From Streptomyces venezuelae (GTDB lineage: Bacteria > Actinomycetota > Actinomycetes > Streptomycetales > Streptomycetaceae): a DNA stretch of 64,000 nt. Each line of letters starts with the position of its first letter. The stretch's first letter is position 1. The notes beneath the pieces were generated by a model. It had not been told where the DNA came from. It saw nothing but the letters and a program-made list of their open reading frames with translations, and made no database searches. The DNA lies in the NCBI RefSeq assembly GCF_008642275.1, contig NZ_CP029189.1, forward strand, positions 5,624,001 to 5,688,000, written 5' to 3'. Positions 1 to 9,359 of the stretch are shown here, piece by piece. The position numbers and the translations under genes were made by a program.

Positions 1-681
1 GACCAGCAGGGCCAGCGCGAGGTCCAGCACGGCCAGCGCGTCCGGGTCCGGCTCCCTTGCCGTCAGCCGGGGCCACAACTGCCGGGCGATCCTGCCGTCC
101 CCGGCCCACCGGGCGGGTCCCGCCGCGGGGAGCGCGCCGACCAGTGTGGGGATCAGGGAGCGCGCGCAGCCGAGTACCGCCTCCTCGGAGAGGTCGAAGC
201 GCAGCGGGTCCGCCACCGCGGCGGCGGCGACCGCCACCCTCAACCGGTCGATGGGGCCGCCGTGTTCCGGCAGTGCGGCCACCGCCCGCCTGGCCGCCTC
301 CAGGGCCTGCGGGGGTGCGGTGAACCGGGCTCCGGGCGCGGGGGTGCCGGTCCAGAGCCACTCGGCGACCTCCTCGTAGCGGTACCGGGAGGCCAGCTCC
401 ACGGCGTCCACGCCCCGGAAGTAGTACCGGTCGGGCTCGATGAGGGTGAGCGCCGTACGGACGGAGGGTTCCCCGGTGGGGGCCGCCGCCTCACGCCGGC
501 TCCGCCGGGCCAGCGCCTCCACCTCGGCGGCGTCGAAGCTGCTGCCCCGCCCGGCGGGATCGCGGCGGCTGGTGAGCTGGCCCCGGCTGACGTACGCGTA
601 CACCGTCGCCGGTTTCACCCCGAGTGCGCGGGCGGCCTCCTGCGTGCTGAGCCTGCGCCCGCTGTCCGTCTGGTCGCTCAT
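1..681 (-). CDS. Citrate synthase with N-terminal helix-turn-helix (3' part outside window)
   Basis: Reading down from ATG at 681 gives 227 codons without a stop to the window edge, so the C-terminal part, including the catalytic histidine and aspartate regions, is missing. Residues about 10-36 form a MerR/excisionase-like helix-turn-helix; from about residue 80 the sequence follows the citrate synthase fold (FRGVDAVELA, then the EEVAEWLWTG region). Actinobacteria often carry such HTH-headed citrate or methylcitrate synthases next to a plain citrate synthase, as here, divergently placed. Known family role: condensation of oxaloacetate with acetyl- or propionyl-CoA. The HTH suggests, as inference, that the enzyme also binds DNA, perhaps the palindromes at 710-764. 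Confidence 0.85.
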   Translation of the reverse strand, partial: MSDQTDSGRRLSTQEAARALGVKPATVYAYVSRGQLTSRRDPAGRGSSFDAAEVEALARRSRREAAAPTGEPSVRTALTLIEPDRYYFRGVDAVELASRYRYEEVAEWLWTGTPAPGARFTAPPQALEAARRAVAALPEHGGPIDRLRVAVAAAAVADPLRFDLSEEAVLGCARSLIPTLVGALPAAGPARWAGDGRIARQLWPRLTAREPDPDALAVLDLALALLV

Positions 682-709
682 GACGAACACCCTACAGATG
701 GACTGACAT

Positions 710-764
710 ATTGATTCAATCAATGTTGACAGGGATTGAATCCATCATGGATGGTCGATCCATG
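710..764. promoter_or_regulatory. Three palindromes between divergent citrate synthase genes
   Basis: Directly visible: ATTGATTcAATCAAT (710-724), GGATTgAATCC (733-743) and CATGGATggtcgATCCATG (746-764). The first two share the core GATTsAATC and their centres lie 21 bp apart, two helical turns. A TTGACA hexamer is at 726-731. The arrangement looks like an operator for a dimeric regulator, possibly the HTH-containing citrate synthase itself (inference). Confidence 0.6.
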
Positions 765-1928
765 AACACCACCTCCATGAACACCGCCCTGGAAGTACCC
801 CGCGGCCTCGCGGGAGTCGTGGTCACCGAAACCGGATTGGGTGATGTCCGGGGCCGGGAGGGCTTCTACCACTACCGCCAGTACTCGGCCGTCGAGCTCG
901 CCGCCACCCGCACCTTCGAGGACGTGTGGCACCTGATGTTCCGCGGCACGCTCCCGGTGGACGCCGCAGAGCGTGCCGCCTTCGCGGCCGAGATCGCCCC
1001 CCTGCGCCGGCTGCCCGGGGACGTACGGGACGCCCTGCCGGCCCTGGCCCGGGCCACCCGGCTCTCCGGCCCCCTGGCCGGGCTGCGCACCGCGCTCTCG
1101 CTTCTCGGCGCCAGCGTCGGCTTCCGCCCGGTCTACGACCTCGACCCCGGCCGCCGGGCGGCCGACGCGCTGGCCGCCTGCGCCGCCGTACCCACCCTGC
1201 TGACCGCCCTGCACCGGCTCGGACAGGGCCTGGAACCGGTGGAGCCGCGCGAGGACCTCCCGTACGCCGCCAACTACCTCTACATGCTCACCGGCCGGGA
1301 ACCCGATCCGGTCCGGGCCCGCGCGGTCGAGCGGTATCTGATGTCCACCGTCGACCACGGCTTCAACGCCTCGACCTTCACCGCCCGGGTGATCGCCTCC
1401 ACCGGCGCCGATGTCGCCGCCTGCCTGACCGGGGCGATCGGAGCGCTCTCCGGCCCCCTGCACGGCGGCGCCCCCAGCCGGGCCCTGGACACCCTCGACG
1501 CCATCGGGACCGTGGACCGGATCGGGCCGTGGATCCGCGAGCGGGTCCTGGCGGGCGACCGGATCATGGGCTTCGGCCACCCCGTCTACCGCACCGAAGA
1601 CCCCCGCTCCCGCATGCTGCGCGAGATCGCCCTCCAGTTCGGCGGCCCCCTCGTGGACTTCGCCGTCGAGGTCGAGCGCCAGGTCGAGGAGATCCTCGCC
1701 GAACTGAAGCCCGGCCGTGAGCTGCACACCAACGTGGAGTTCTACGCGGGCGTGGTCATGGAGCTCTGCGGACTCCCGCGCGAGATGTTCACGCCGACCT
1801 TCTGCGCGGCCCGCGTGGTGGGCTGGAGCGCGAACATCCTCGAACAGGCCACCGATTCGAAGATCATCCGTCCGGCCGCCCGGTACACCGGCCCCACCCC
1901 GCCCCACCCGGTGCCGCCCCTGCGCTGA
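762..1928 (+). CDS. Citrate synthase (type 2-like)
   Basis: 388 residues if started at ATG 762, which has GGATGG 7 nt upstream; a longer TTG start at 711 would run through the palindromic operator region and is less likely. Enters the TCA cycle by condensing acetyl-CoA with oxaloacetate. Visible family motifs: GPLHGGAPSRAL with the first catalytic histidine, GFGHPVYR with the second, and an RPAARYTGP C-terminal substrate-binding segment. The position where E. coli GltA has NVDFY reads NVEFY here, that is Glu for the catalytic Asp; from memory other actinobacterial 'citrate synthase 2' proteins share this. Substrate could also be propionyl-CoA. Confidence 0.9.
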   Translation: MNTTSMNTALEVPRGLAGVVVTETGLGDVRGREGFYHYRQYSAVELAATRTFEDVWHLMFRGTLPVDAAERAAFAAEIAPLRRLPGDVRDALPALARATRLSGPLAGLRTALSLLGASVGFRPVYDLDPGRRAADALAACAAVPTLLTALHRLGQGLEPVEPREDLPYAANYLYMLTGREPDPVRARAVERYLMSTVDHGFNASTFTARVIASTGADVAACLTGAIGALSGPLHGGAPSRALDTLDAIGTVDRIGPWIRERVLAGDRIMGFGHPVYRTEDPRSRMLREIALQFGGPLVDFAVEVERQVEEILAELKPGRELHTNVEFYAGVVMELCGLPREMFTPTFCAARVVGWSANILEQATDSKIIRPAARYTGPTPPHPVPPLR

Positions 1929-1952
1929 CGGAGGCTGACTACGATCGACCGG

Positions 1953-3062
1953 GTGAACAGCAGGCAGCCCATCCCCGTCGTCGTCCTCGCCGGTTTTCTC
2001 GGATCCGGCAAGACCACCGTGCTGAACCACCTCCTCGCCAGTCGCGGGGGCACCCGCATCGGGGTGGTCGTCAACGACTTCGGATCGATCGAGGTCGACG
2101 CCATGTCGGTGGCCGGGCAGGTCGGGGACTCCATGGTCTCCCTCGGCGGCGGCTGCCTGTGCTGCGCCGTCGACGGCAGCGAACTCGACGCGTACCTGGA
2201 GAAGCTCTCCGCCCCCGCCCACCGGATCGACGTGATCGTCATCGAGGCGAGCGGACTGGCCGAGCCCCAGGAGATGATCCGGATGCTCATGGCCAGCGAG
2301 AATCCCGCCATCCGCTACGGCGGGATGGTGGAGGTCGTGGACGCCGCCGAATTCGACACCACCCGGACCAGACACCCGGAGACCGACCGCCACCTCGCCG
2401 TCGCGGACCTGGTGGTCCTCAACAAGACCGACCGCGTGGATGCGGCCGAGCGGGCCCGGATCGAGCGGGAGCTCGCCGTGCTCTGCGCCCCGGGCACCCC
2501 GGTCATGGCCACCGACCACGGGCGGATCGACCCGGAACTGCTCTTCGACCGGCGGCCCTGGACCGAGACCCGCGGGCAGCTCTCCTTCGAGGACCTGCTC
2601 GCGGGCGCCGACGGCCACGACCGCTGCGGGCACGCGCACGCCGCGTACGAGACCACGGAGTTCACCTCCGAACAGGCCCTGTCCCCACGCCGGTTCATCG
2701 ACTTCCTGGACCGGCGTCCGGCCGGGCTCTACCGGATCAAGGGCTTCGTGTGGTTCGGGGTCCCCGGACACGAGGAGCGCTACGAGGTCCACGCGGTCGG
2801 CCGCTTCCTCCGCTTCGCCCCGGGGCCCTGGGGGCGGGGCGAAACGCGCCTGACGCAGCTGGTCCTGATCGGCTCGGGCACCGACGGCCCGGGGCTGCTG
2901 CGCGAGCTGGAGGCCTGCCGCGAACCGGCCCCGCACGAGGCGCGCCCCGAGAGCATGTGGGGCGTCCTGCGGTACGTGGCCCGGCCCGCGGAACCCGGGG
3001 CGGGGGCCGCAGACGGGACCCGGACCGGGGCCGGGAACGGGACCGGACCGGACGAGGACTGA
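1953..3062 (+). CDS. G3E-family (CobW/COG0523) metallochaperone GTPase
   Basis: 369 residues from GTG 1953. The P-loop GFLGSGKTT is at residues 14-22, the metal-binding CxCC motif (CLCC) at 68-71, a Walker B-like EASGLAEP near 100 and the guanine-specificity motif NKTD near 157; the C-terminal half is a CobW_C domain. Proteins of this family use GTP hydrolysis to hand a metal, often zinc or cobalt, to a target enzyme. It follows the citrate synthase by 24 nt and may be cotranscribed. The last 25 residues are a Gly/Ala/Thr/Asp-rich tail. No Zur-type box is visible in front of it, so low-zinc induction is not supported here. Confidence 0.88.
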   Translation: MNSRQPIPVVVLAGFLGSGKTTVLNHLLASRGGTRIGVVVNDFGSIEVDAMSVAGQVGDSMVSLGGGCLCCAVDGSELDAYLEKLSAPAHRIDVIVIEASGLAEPQEMIRMLMASENPAIRYGGMVEVVDAAEFDTTRTRHPETDRHLAVADLVVLNKTDRVDAAERARIERELAVLCAPGTPVMATDHGRIDPELLFDRRPWTETRGQLSFEDLLAGADGHDRCGHAHAAYETTEFTSEQALSPRRFIDFLDRRPAGLYRIKGFVWFGVPGHEERYEVHAVGRFLRFAPGPWGRGETRLTQLVLIGSGTDGPGLLRELEACREPAPHEARPESMWGVLRYVARPAEPGAGAADGTRTGAGNGTGPDED

Positions 3063-3073
3063 GCGAGCCCCGC

Positions 3074-3095
3074 GAGGGCCGTCCCGGCGGCCCTC
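3074..3095. terminator. Hairpin between convergent genes
   Basis: GAGGGCCG (3074-3081) pairs with CGGCCCTC (3088-3095) around a 6-nt loop, overlapping the stop codon of the minus-strand neighbour; it can serve both converging genes. Confidence 0.55.
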
Positions 3096-5175
3096 AGGCC
3101 ACCTCCACCCCGAAGTCGCCCAGCAGGGCCTCCAGGCCGCCCCGGTAGCCCTTGCCGCCGATCACGAAGTCCCAGTCGCCGTTGGCGCGGTGCCGGAACG
3201 AGCCGAGGACCAGGGCGGTCTCGCCGGCGCGCCCGTCGGAGACGTCCAGCCGGCCCAGTTCCTCGCCGCCCGCGGACAGCAGCCGGATGTGGGCGTCGGT
3301 GAAGCCGGCGAGGTCGGCGTGGGGATCGACCTCCGGGTCGATCGCGGCCACCAGGACCAGCCGGTCGGCCTGCGACGGGAGGGCGTCGAAGGAGACCTCC
3401 AGCGCCGCCTTGTCGGGCGCCGCGTGCGCACGCGCCCGGACCGAACCGTCCGGAGTCCGCGGGTTGTTGAAGAAGACGAAGTGCTCCTCGCTCAGCACCC
3501 GGTTGCCCGTGCAGACCAGCGCGCACACGTCGAGGGAGACCGAACCCGACCAGGACATGCCCAGCACGTTGTGGTCGGCCGGGGGAGCCGGTTCGGCCGC
3601 CCGCCGGCCGGGTGCCGCGTCGCCGCCGCCGAGCCGGCCGCGAAGGCCGTACTGGTGGAGCAGCTCCACCAGGTCCGTCCCGGGAACCAACTCCAGCGGC
3701 TTGCCGTTGGCAAAGGTGTACGACCCGGGGCCGAAGGACGCGGTGGTGACCAGCACCCCCTTGTTCGCCCCCTTGTCCTGGACCGTGCCGTACAGATCAC
3801 GCACGGCCGTCGGCGGCACCGTGTTCCGGTAGCGCTTGACCTGCACCACGATCCGCCCGCCCCGGATCGGCGCCGGGTCCACCGCCTCCACATCGACCCC
3901 GCCGTCGCCCGACCTCTGCGTGGTGACCGCCTCCATGCCCATCGCCCGGAACAGCTCGGCGACCAGGTTCTCGAAGTCGATCGGGTCCATCGCGAAGAGA
4001 TCCGGCTCGTCCTCGCCGTCGGGCGTGTCACCGCCGTGGCTTACGACCGTACCTACGTCGGCGGGCCTGCGGTCGGACCGTATGGCGGAGAGCAGGTCCG
4101 GGCGGGCAGACAGCTGCCCTCGCAGCCCGTCAACCAGGCAGTCCACCGCGCTCACCTGCTCCAGCTGCAGCTCGGCAAAGGTGAGCTGCGGCGCCGACAC
4201 CGTGACCAAAACGAGTTGAGCCTCGTGGCCGGTCACCGGATCGTGGTCGTCCACGAAGCCGTTGACGACGACAGAGTCGAGCACGCCGAACTCGTCCGCG
4301 GCGTACAGCTCGCGCACGACCAGGAGAACGCACTGCGCCAGCAAGTCCCTGTAGATCGCCCGTCGCTGCGTGGCCGGACGGGCCGTCTCCTTGTCCTGAT
4401 CGGTGCTTGGCACATAGCGCACCGACTTCGCCTCCGGCACGACCCCGTACCGTGGCAGTTCCCAGTCGAGCACCAGCTGCCGTGCCGCCGGGTCGTAGGC
4501 GGCCGCCACCTGCCTCGGTAGAACCTCCGGCCAAGCCGCCGACGTGTACAGGGCGGCTGAGAAGTACTCCACTGCGGCCTGGGCCTCGCCCGCTCGCAGC
4601 TTTCCAGCCAGCTCACTCAGTCCACGGTTGTGCGCGCGGATGCTTGCGAGTTGTTCCGCCGCCCACCGGTCGTATTGCTGCCGGTGCTCGACGAGACGCT
4701 GCTGGCGCAGCGTCTCCGCCGCCTGTGCCTTCTGATGTGCTCGCGTGAACTGGGCGTGCGCCTCGCGCTCTGCCTGGGCCCGCCGGTAGGAACCCAGCGC
4801 CATGCTGCTGCTCTGCTGCAGGAACTCTTCGAGGCGAGGCAGGACGACCGGACGGGCCAGGGGCCCCGGATGGAACGGTTCGAGCTGCTCGTTCCGTACG
4901 AGCGAAGCTATCCGGAATGCCGTCGACCGACAGCCCGTGACCAACAGGCTCTGCAGAGCTGCGACCTCGGCCTCCACGCCCTGAGTACGACGCCGGGCCT
5001 CAGCCTCACGGCGCTGTCGGTAGGCGGCCTGCTGTTCGCGCTCGCCCCTGGCGACGTCCCGGTCCCAAGCCCGCCGGCGGCGTTCCGCCTCGCGTTGCTG
5101 GATCACCTGAGTCCGCTGCTGCCTGCGCTGGTCCTCGGCCCAGTTCCCGATCATTCCGTTCGACTGACGGCTCAT
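3094..5175 (-). CDS. Coiled-coil / Mrr-type restriction endonuclease / TerD fusion protein
   Basis: 693 residues from ATG 5175, chosen because GGGGGA lies 7 nt upstream; an in-frame start at 5217 lacks this. Residues about 10-200 are Arg/Gln/Glu/Ala-rich and likely coiled coil. About 395-500 is an Mrr_cat nuclease domain (FENLVAELFRAMG, then RSGDGGVDVEA, then VVQVKRY), the D...QxK pattern of a PD-(D/E)xK catalytic core. About 535-693 is a TerD domain (SVSLDVCALV, FFNNPRTPDGS, DWDFVIGGKGY). TerD proteins are Ca2+-binding and belong to tellurite/stress-response systems; Mrr proteins cut modified DNA. Coupling both in one chain suggests a stress- or phage-responsive nuclease (inference). Convergent with the GTPase gene. 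Confidence 0.82.
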   Translation of the reverse strand: MSRQSNGMIGNWAEDQRRQQRTQVIQQREAERRRRAWDRDVARGEREQQAAYRQRREAEARRRTQGVEAEVAALQSLLVTGCRSTAFRIASLVRNEQLEPFHPGPLARPVVLPRLEEFLQQSSSMALGSYRRAQAEREAHAQFTRAHQKAQAAETLRQQRLVEHRQQYDRWAAEQLASIRAHNRGLSELAGKLRAGEAQAAVEYFSAALYTSAAWPEVLPRQVAAAYDPAARQLVLDWELPRYGVVPEAKSVRYVPSTDQDKETARPATQRRAIYRDLLAQCVLLVVRELYAADEFGVLDSVVVNGFVDDHDPVTGHEAQLVLVTVSAPQLTFAELQLEQVSAVDCLVDGLRGQLSARPDLLSAIRSDRRPADVGTVVSHGGDTPDGEDEPDLFAMDPIDFENLVAELFRAMGMEAVTTQRSGDGGVDVEAVDPAPIRGGRIVVQVKRYRNTVPPTAVRDLYGTVQDKGANKGVLVTTASFGPGSYTFANGKPLELVPGTDLVELLHQYGLRGRLGGGDAAPGRRAAEPAPPADHNVLGMSWSGSVSLDVCALVCTGNRVLSEEHFVFFNNPRTPDGSVRARAHAAPDKAALEVSFDALPSQADRLVLVAAIDPEVDPHADLAGFTDAHIRLLSAGGEELGRLDVSDGRAGETALVLGSFRHRANGDWDFVIGGKGYRGGLEALLGDFGVEVA

Positions 5176-5222
5176 CCGTTTTCCCCCGCCCCACCACAAG
5201 CGCCAACGGGAAAACACTAGTC

Positions 5223-5266
5223 GGCATTCGGGTGGTACGTCCCCCCGGTCGTACCACCCGAATGCC
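5223..5266 (-). terminator. Strong hairpin terminator downstream of parC
   Basis: A perfect 17-bp stem (5223-5239 with 5250-5266) and 10-nt loop directly 3' of parC and 5' of the Mrr-TerD gene, insulating the two minus-strand genes. Confidence 0.75.
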
Positions 5267-5276
5267 TTCCCGTGAC

Positions 5277-7733
5277 CTACAGCGCGGCTCCCGCCAGCGC
5301 TGTGACCGCCGACGGCAGGGCCGCCCCCGAGCCGTCCCGGCGCGGGTCCACGGCCGGCAGCTCGGCCGGGGTGCCGTTCGCCGCGGCCGCGCGGGCGGGG
5401 GAACCGCCCGCCCAGGCCAGGACCAGTACGTCCTCGCCCTTCAAGAACCGCTGGCAGCGCACGCCGCCCGTGGCCCGGCCCTTGCGCGGGTACTGGTCGA
5501 AGGGCGTCAGCTTCCCGGAGGTCACCGAGTCGTCCAGGGTGCCGTGCGAGCCCGCCACGGTGAAGACCAGGGCGTCCCGGGCCGGGTCCACGGCCGAGAA
5601 GTGGATCACCTTGGCGCTGCCGGCGAGCTTGATGCCGGCCATTCCGCCCGCGGGGCGGCCCTGGGGGCGGACCTGGCCCGCCGGATAGCGCAGCAGCTGG
5701 GCGTCGTCGGTGATGAAGACCAGGTCCTCCTCACCCGTGCGCAGCTCGACCGCGCCGACGATCCGGTCGCCCTCCTTGAGGGTGATGACCTCCAGCTCGT
5801 CCTTGTTCGCCGGGTAGTCCGGCACGACGCGCTTGACCACGCCCTGCTCGGTGCCCAGCGCGAGGCCCTGCGAGGACTCGTCCAGCGACGTCAGGCAGAT
5901 CACCTTCTCGTCCGCCTCCAGCCCGGAGAGGAACTCCGAGACGGGGGCGCCGCCCGCCAGGTTCGGCGCGGCGTGCGTGTCCGGCAGCTGCGGCAGGTCG
6001 ATCACCGACAGCCGCAGCAGCCGCCCGTACGAGGTGACCGCGCCGACATCGGCCCGGGCGGTCGCCGCGACCTGCGAGACGACCAGGTCGTGCTTGGCGC
6101 GGGCGCCGCCCTCCTCCTCCGGCAGCGGCTCACCGTTCGCCGTGCGCGCCAGCAGGCCCGTCGACGACAGCAGCACCCGGCACGGGTCGTCGGCGACCTC
6201 CAGCGGAACCGCCGCCACCGCGGTGCCCGCGGACTCCAGCAGGACCGTACGGCGTTCGGTGCCGAACTTCTTCGCGACCGCCGCCAGTTCGGCGGAGACC
6301 AGCTTGCGCAGCTCGCTGTCCGACTCCAGGATCCCGGTCAGCTCGTCGATCTCGCCCGTCAGCCGGTCGCGCTCGGACTCCAGCTCCAGGCGGTCGAACT
6401 TGGTGAGCCGGCGCAGCGGGGTGTCCAGGATGTACTGGGTCTGGATCTCGCTCAGCGAGAACCGCTCCATGAGCCGGGCCTTGGCCTGTGCGGAGTTCTC
6501 GCTGTCGCGGATGAGGCGGATGACCTCGTCGATGTCGACGAGGGCCACGAGCAGGCCCTCGACGAGGTGCAGCCGGTCGCGGCGCTTGGTGCGGCGGAAC
6601 TCGCTGCGCCGCCGGACGACCTCGAAGCGGTGGTCGAGATAGACCTCCAGCAGCTCCTTGAGGCCCAGTGTCAGGGGCTGCCCGTCCACCAGCGCCACGT
6701 TGTTGATGCCGAAGGACTCCTCCATCGGCGTCAGCTTGTAGAGCTGCTCCAGCACGGCCTCCGGGTGGAAGCCGTTCTTGATCTCGATGACCAGGCGCAG
6801 GCCGTGCGAGCGGTCCGTGAGGTCCTTGACGTCGGCGATGCCCTGGAGCTTCTTCGAGCCGACCAGGTCCTTGATCTTCGAGATGACCTTCTCGGGGCCG
6901 ACCGTGAAGGGCAGTTCGGTGACGACCAGCCCCTTGCGGCGCGCCGTCACGTCCTCCACGGCCACCGTCGCGCGGATCTTGAAGGTGCCGCGGCCGTTCT
7001 CGTAGGCGTCCTTGATGCCGGAGAGCCCGACGATCCGGCCGCCCGTGGGCAGGTCGGGACCGGGCACGAAGCGCATCAGCGCCTCCAGGTCCGCATGCGG
7101 GTACCGGATGAGGTGACGGGCGGCGGCGATGACCTCGCCGAGGTTGTGCGGGGGCATGTTCGTGGCCATGCCGACCGCGATCCCGGAGGCCCCGTTGACC
7201 AGCAGGTTCGGGTACGCGGCGGGCAGGGCGACCGGCTCCCGCTCCTGGCCGTCGTAGTTGGCGGTGAAGTCGACGGTGTCCTCGTCGATCGACTCCGTCA
7301 TCAGCGACGTGGCGTCGGCCATCTTGCACTCGGTGTAACGCATCGCGGCCGGCGGGTCGTCGTTGCCGAGCGAGCCGAAGTTGCCGTGGCCGTCGACCAG
7401 CGGCAGCCGCATGGAGAAGGGCTGGGCCATGCGTACGAGGGCGTCGTAGATCGACGCGTCACCGTGCGGGTGGAGCTTGCCCATGACCTCGCCGACGACA
7501 CGCGCGCACTTGACGTAGCCGCGGTCGGGGCGCAGGCCCATCTCGTTCATCTGGTACACGATGCGCCGGTGCACCGGCTTCATGCCGTCCCGGGCGTCGG
7601 GCAGGGCACGGGAGTAGATCACCGAGTACGCGTACTCGAGGAAGGAGCCCTGCATTTCGTCGACGACGTCGATGTCGAGGATCTTCTCCTCGAAATCCTC
7701 CGGCGGCGGGGTCTTCGTGCTGCGGCGGGCCAT
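5277..7733 (-). CDS. parC: DNA topoisomerase IV subunit A (GyrA/ParC family)
   Basis: 818 residues from ATG 7733. Type IIA topoisomerase cleavage subunit that decatenates daughter chromosomes with ParE. The winged-helix cleavage domain holds the catalytic tyrosine in AAMRYTE (Tyr133) and the quinolone region [16 protein letters not shown] (88-103); the usual resistance position equivalent to E. coli GyrA Ser83 is Ala93, and Asp97 matches Asp87. The C-terminal beta-pinwheel follows from about 510. Length and the lack of a GyrA box point to ParC rather than GyrA; gyrA normally sits beside gyrB near oriC, not here. parE is not in the window. Confidence 0.93.
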   Translation of the reverse strand: MARRSTKTPPPEDFEEKILDIDVVDEMQGSFLEYAYSVIYSRALPDARDGMKPVHRRIVYQMNEMGLRPDRGYVKCARVVGEVMGKLHPHGDASIYDALVRMAQPFSMRLPLVDGHGNFGSLGNDDPPAAMRYTECKMADATSLMTESIDEDTVDFTANYDGQEREPVALPAAYPNLLVNGASGIAVGMATNMPPHNLGEVIAAARHLIRYPHADLEALMRFVPGPDLPTGGRIVGLSGIKDAYENGRGTFKIRATVAVEDVTARRKGLVVTELPFTVGPEKVISKIKDLVGSKKLQGIADVKDLTDRSHGLRLVIEIKNGFHPEAVLEQLYKLTPMEESFGINNVALVDGQPLTLGLKELLEVYLDHRFEVVRRRSEFRRTKRRDRLHLVEGLLVALVDIDEVIRLIRDSENSAQAKARLMERFSLSEIQTQYILDTPLRRLTKFDRLELESERDRLTGEIDELTGILESDSELRKLVSAELAAVAKKFGTERRTVLLESAGTAVAAVPLEVADDPCRVLLSSTGLLARTANGEPLPEEEGGARAKHDLVVSQVAATARADVGAVTSYGRLLRLSVIDLPQLPDTHAAPNLAGGAPVSEFLSGLEADEKVICLTSLDESSQGLALGTEQGVVKRVVPDYPANKDELEVITLKEGDRIVGAVELRTGEEDLVFITDDAQLLRYPAGQVRPQGRPAGGMAGIKLAGSAKVIHFSAVDPARDALVFTVAGSHGTLDDSVTSGKLTPFDQYPRKGRATGGVRCQRFLKGEDVLVLAWAGGSPARAAAANGTPAELPAVDPRRDGSGAALPSAVTALAGAAL

Positions 7734-7991
7734 CGCTGCGCGGCTCCTTAACCAAAATGGGGTGTGCTGGGTGTCGGGCGGGGGGTCTGGCTGGGTCTGG
7801 CGGTCTCGTCGTGTCCGGCGAGGGTACGACGCGGACCATTGTGGCCCGGCGCACCGACAACGCCGACTCCGACCCCGGGGTCCCCCGGACGGAGTGCGGG
7901 GGAGTGACCCGGGAACTTATCCGGCGGTCGGCGCGCTTGCATACAGTGGCAGGTCGATAAGAAATCTCTGCATCGCGATCGAAGGGACCAC

Positions 7992-9359
7992 ATGCCCATG
8001 GGTCACACGGCCACAGCCCAGGCCGGCTCCGGCGGCCTGACAGCGACCGAGCACCGGCTGGCCAACGGCCTGCGCGTGGTGCTCTCCGAGGACCACCTGA
8101 CCCCGGTCGCCGCGGTCTGCCTCTGGTACGACGTAGGCTCGCGCCACGAAGTCAAGGGACGCACCGGTCTGGCTCACCTCTTCGAGCACCTGATGTTCCA
8201 GGGGTCGGCGAGCGTACCCGGCAACGGGCACTTCGAACTGGTCCAGGGCGCCGGCGGCTCGCTCAACGGCACCACCAGCTTCGAGCGCACCAACTACTTC
8301 GAGACGATGCCGACCCACCAGCTGGAGCTCGCGCTCTGGCTGGAAGCGGACCGGATGGGTTCCCTGCTGGCCGCCCTGGACGACGAGTCCATGGAGAACC
8401 AGCGCGACGTCGTCAAGAACGAGCGCCGCCAGCGCTACGACAACGTCCCCTACGGCACGGCCTTCGAGCGGCTCACCGCTCTGGCCTACCCGGAGGGCCA
8501 CCCGTACCACCACACCCCGATCGGCTCCATGGCCGACCTGGACGCCGCCTCCCTGGAGGACGCGCGCGCCTTCTTCCGTACGTACTACGCGCCCAACAAC
8601 GCGGTGCTCTCGGTCGTCGGGGACATCGACCCGGAACGGACGCTCGCCTGGGTCGAGAAGTACTTCGGCACCATCCCCGCGCACGACGGCAAGCAGCCGC
8701 CCCGCGACGGCTCGCTGCCCGACGTCATCGGGGAGCAGCTGCGCGAGGAGATCGTCGAGGAGGTCCCGGCGCGTGCGCTGATGGCCGCCTACCGGCTGCC
8801 GCACGACGGCACCCGCGAGTGCGACGCCGCCGACGTGGCGCTGACCATCCTGGGCGGTGGCGAGTCCTCGCTGCTGCACAACCGTCTGGTACGCCGCGAC
8901 CAGACCGCGGTCGCGGCCGGCTTCGGCATGCTGCGGCTGGCCGGTGCGCCCTCCCTGGGCTGGCTGGACGTCAAGACCTCCAGCGGGGTCGAGATCCCCG
9001 CCATCGAGGCGGCCGTGGACGAGGAGCTCGCGCGGTTCGCCGCCGAGGGCCCGACGGCCGAGGAGATGGAGCGCGCCCAGGCGCAGCTGGAGCGCGAGTG
9101 GCTGGACCGGCTGAGCACGGTGGCCGGCCGTGCCGACGAACTGTGCCGCTTCGCGGTGCTGTTCGGCGACCCGCAGCTCGCGCTGACCGCCGTCCAGCGC
9201 GTCCTCGACGTCACCGCCGAGGAGGTGCAGGCCGTGGCCGCGGCCCGACTGCGCCCGGACAACCGCGCGGTGCTCGTCTACGAGCCGCTCGCGGCCGACG
9301 GGGCCGACCAGCACGACGAGTCCGACGACGCCGACGAGAACGAGGGGGCGGAGCAGTGA
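7992..9359 (+). CDS. M16 family zinc metallopeptidase (active subunit)
   Basis: 455 residues from ATG 7992, with GAAGGGA just upstream. The inverted zinc motif HLFEH is at residues 62-66, followed by the downstream glutamate region typical of pitrilysin/insulinase proteases (M16B, about 450 residues). It overlaps the next gene by GTGA and almost certainly pairs with it: two-chain M16B peptidases use one chain with the zinc site and one with the R/Y substrate-binding pair. The acidic tail (DESDDADENEGAEQ) is unusual. Substrate unknown; cytoplasmic, no signal peptide seen. Confidence 0.9.
   Translation: MPMGHTATAQAGSGGLTATEHRLANGLRVVLSEDHLTPVAAVCLWYDVGSRHEVKGRTGLAHLFEHLMFQGSASVPGNGHFELVQGAGGSLNGTTSFERTNYFETMPTHQLELALWLEADRMGSLLAALDDESMENQRDVVKNERRQRYDNVPYGTAFERLTALAYPEGHPYHHTPIGSMADLDAASLEDARAFFRTYYAPNNAVLSVVGDIDPERTLAWVEKYFGTIPAHDGKQPPRDGSLPDVIGEQLREEIVEEVPARALMAAYRLPHDGTRECDAADVALTILGGGESSLLHNRLVRRDQTAVAAGFGMLRLAGAPSLGWLDVKTSSGVEIPAIEAAVDEELARFAAEGPTAEEMERAQAQLEREWLDRLSTVAGRADELCRFAVLFGDPQLALTAVQRVLDVTAEEVQAVAAARLRPDNRAVLVYEPLAADGADQHDESDDADENEGAEQ

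Noticed and set aside
711..761. TTG start at 711 for citrate synthase
   Set aside because: Would place the palindromic operator region inside the coding sequence; no ribosome site.
720..2936. 738-codon minus-strand frame across citrate synthase and GTPase genes
   Set aside because: Spans two well-supported plus-strand genes and shows no family features.
5232..7751. 839-codon plus-strand frame
   Set aside because: Mirror of parC, which has clear catalytic motifs on the minus strand.
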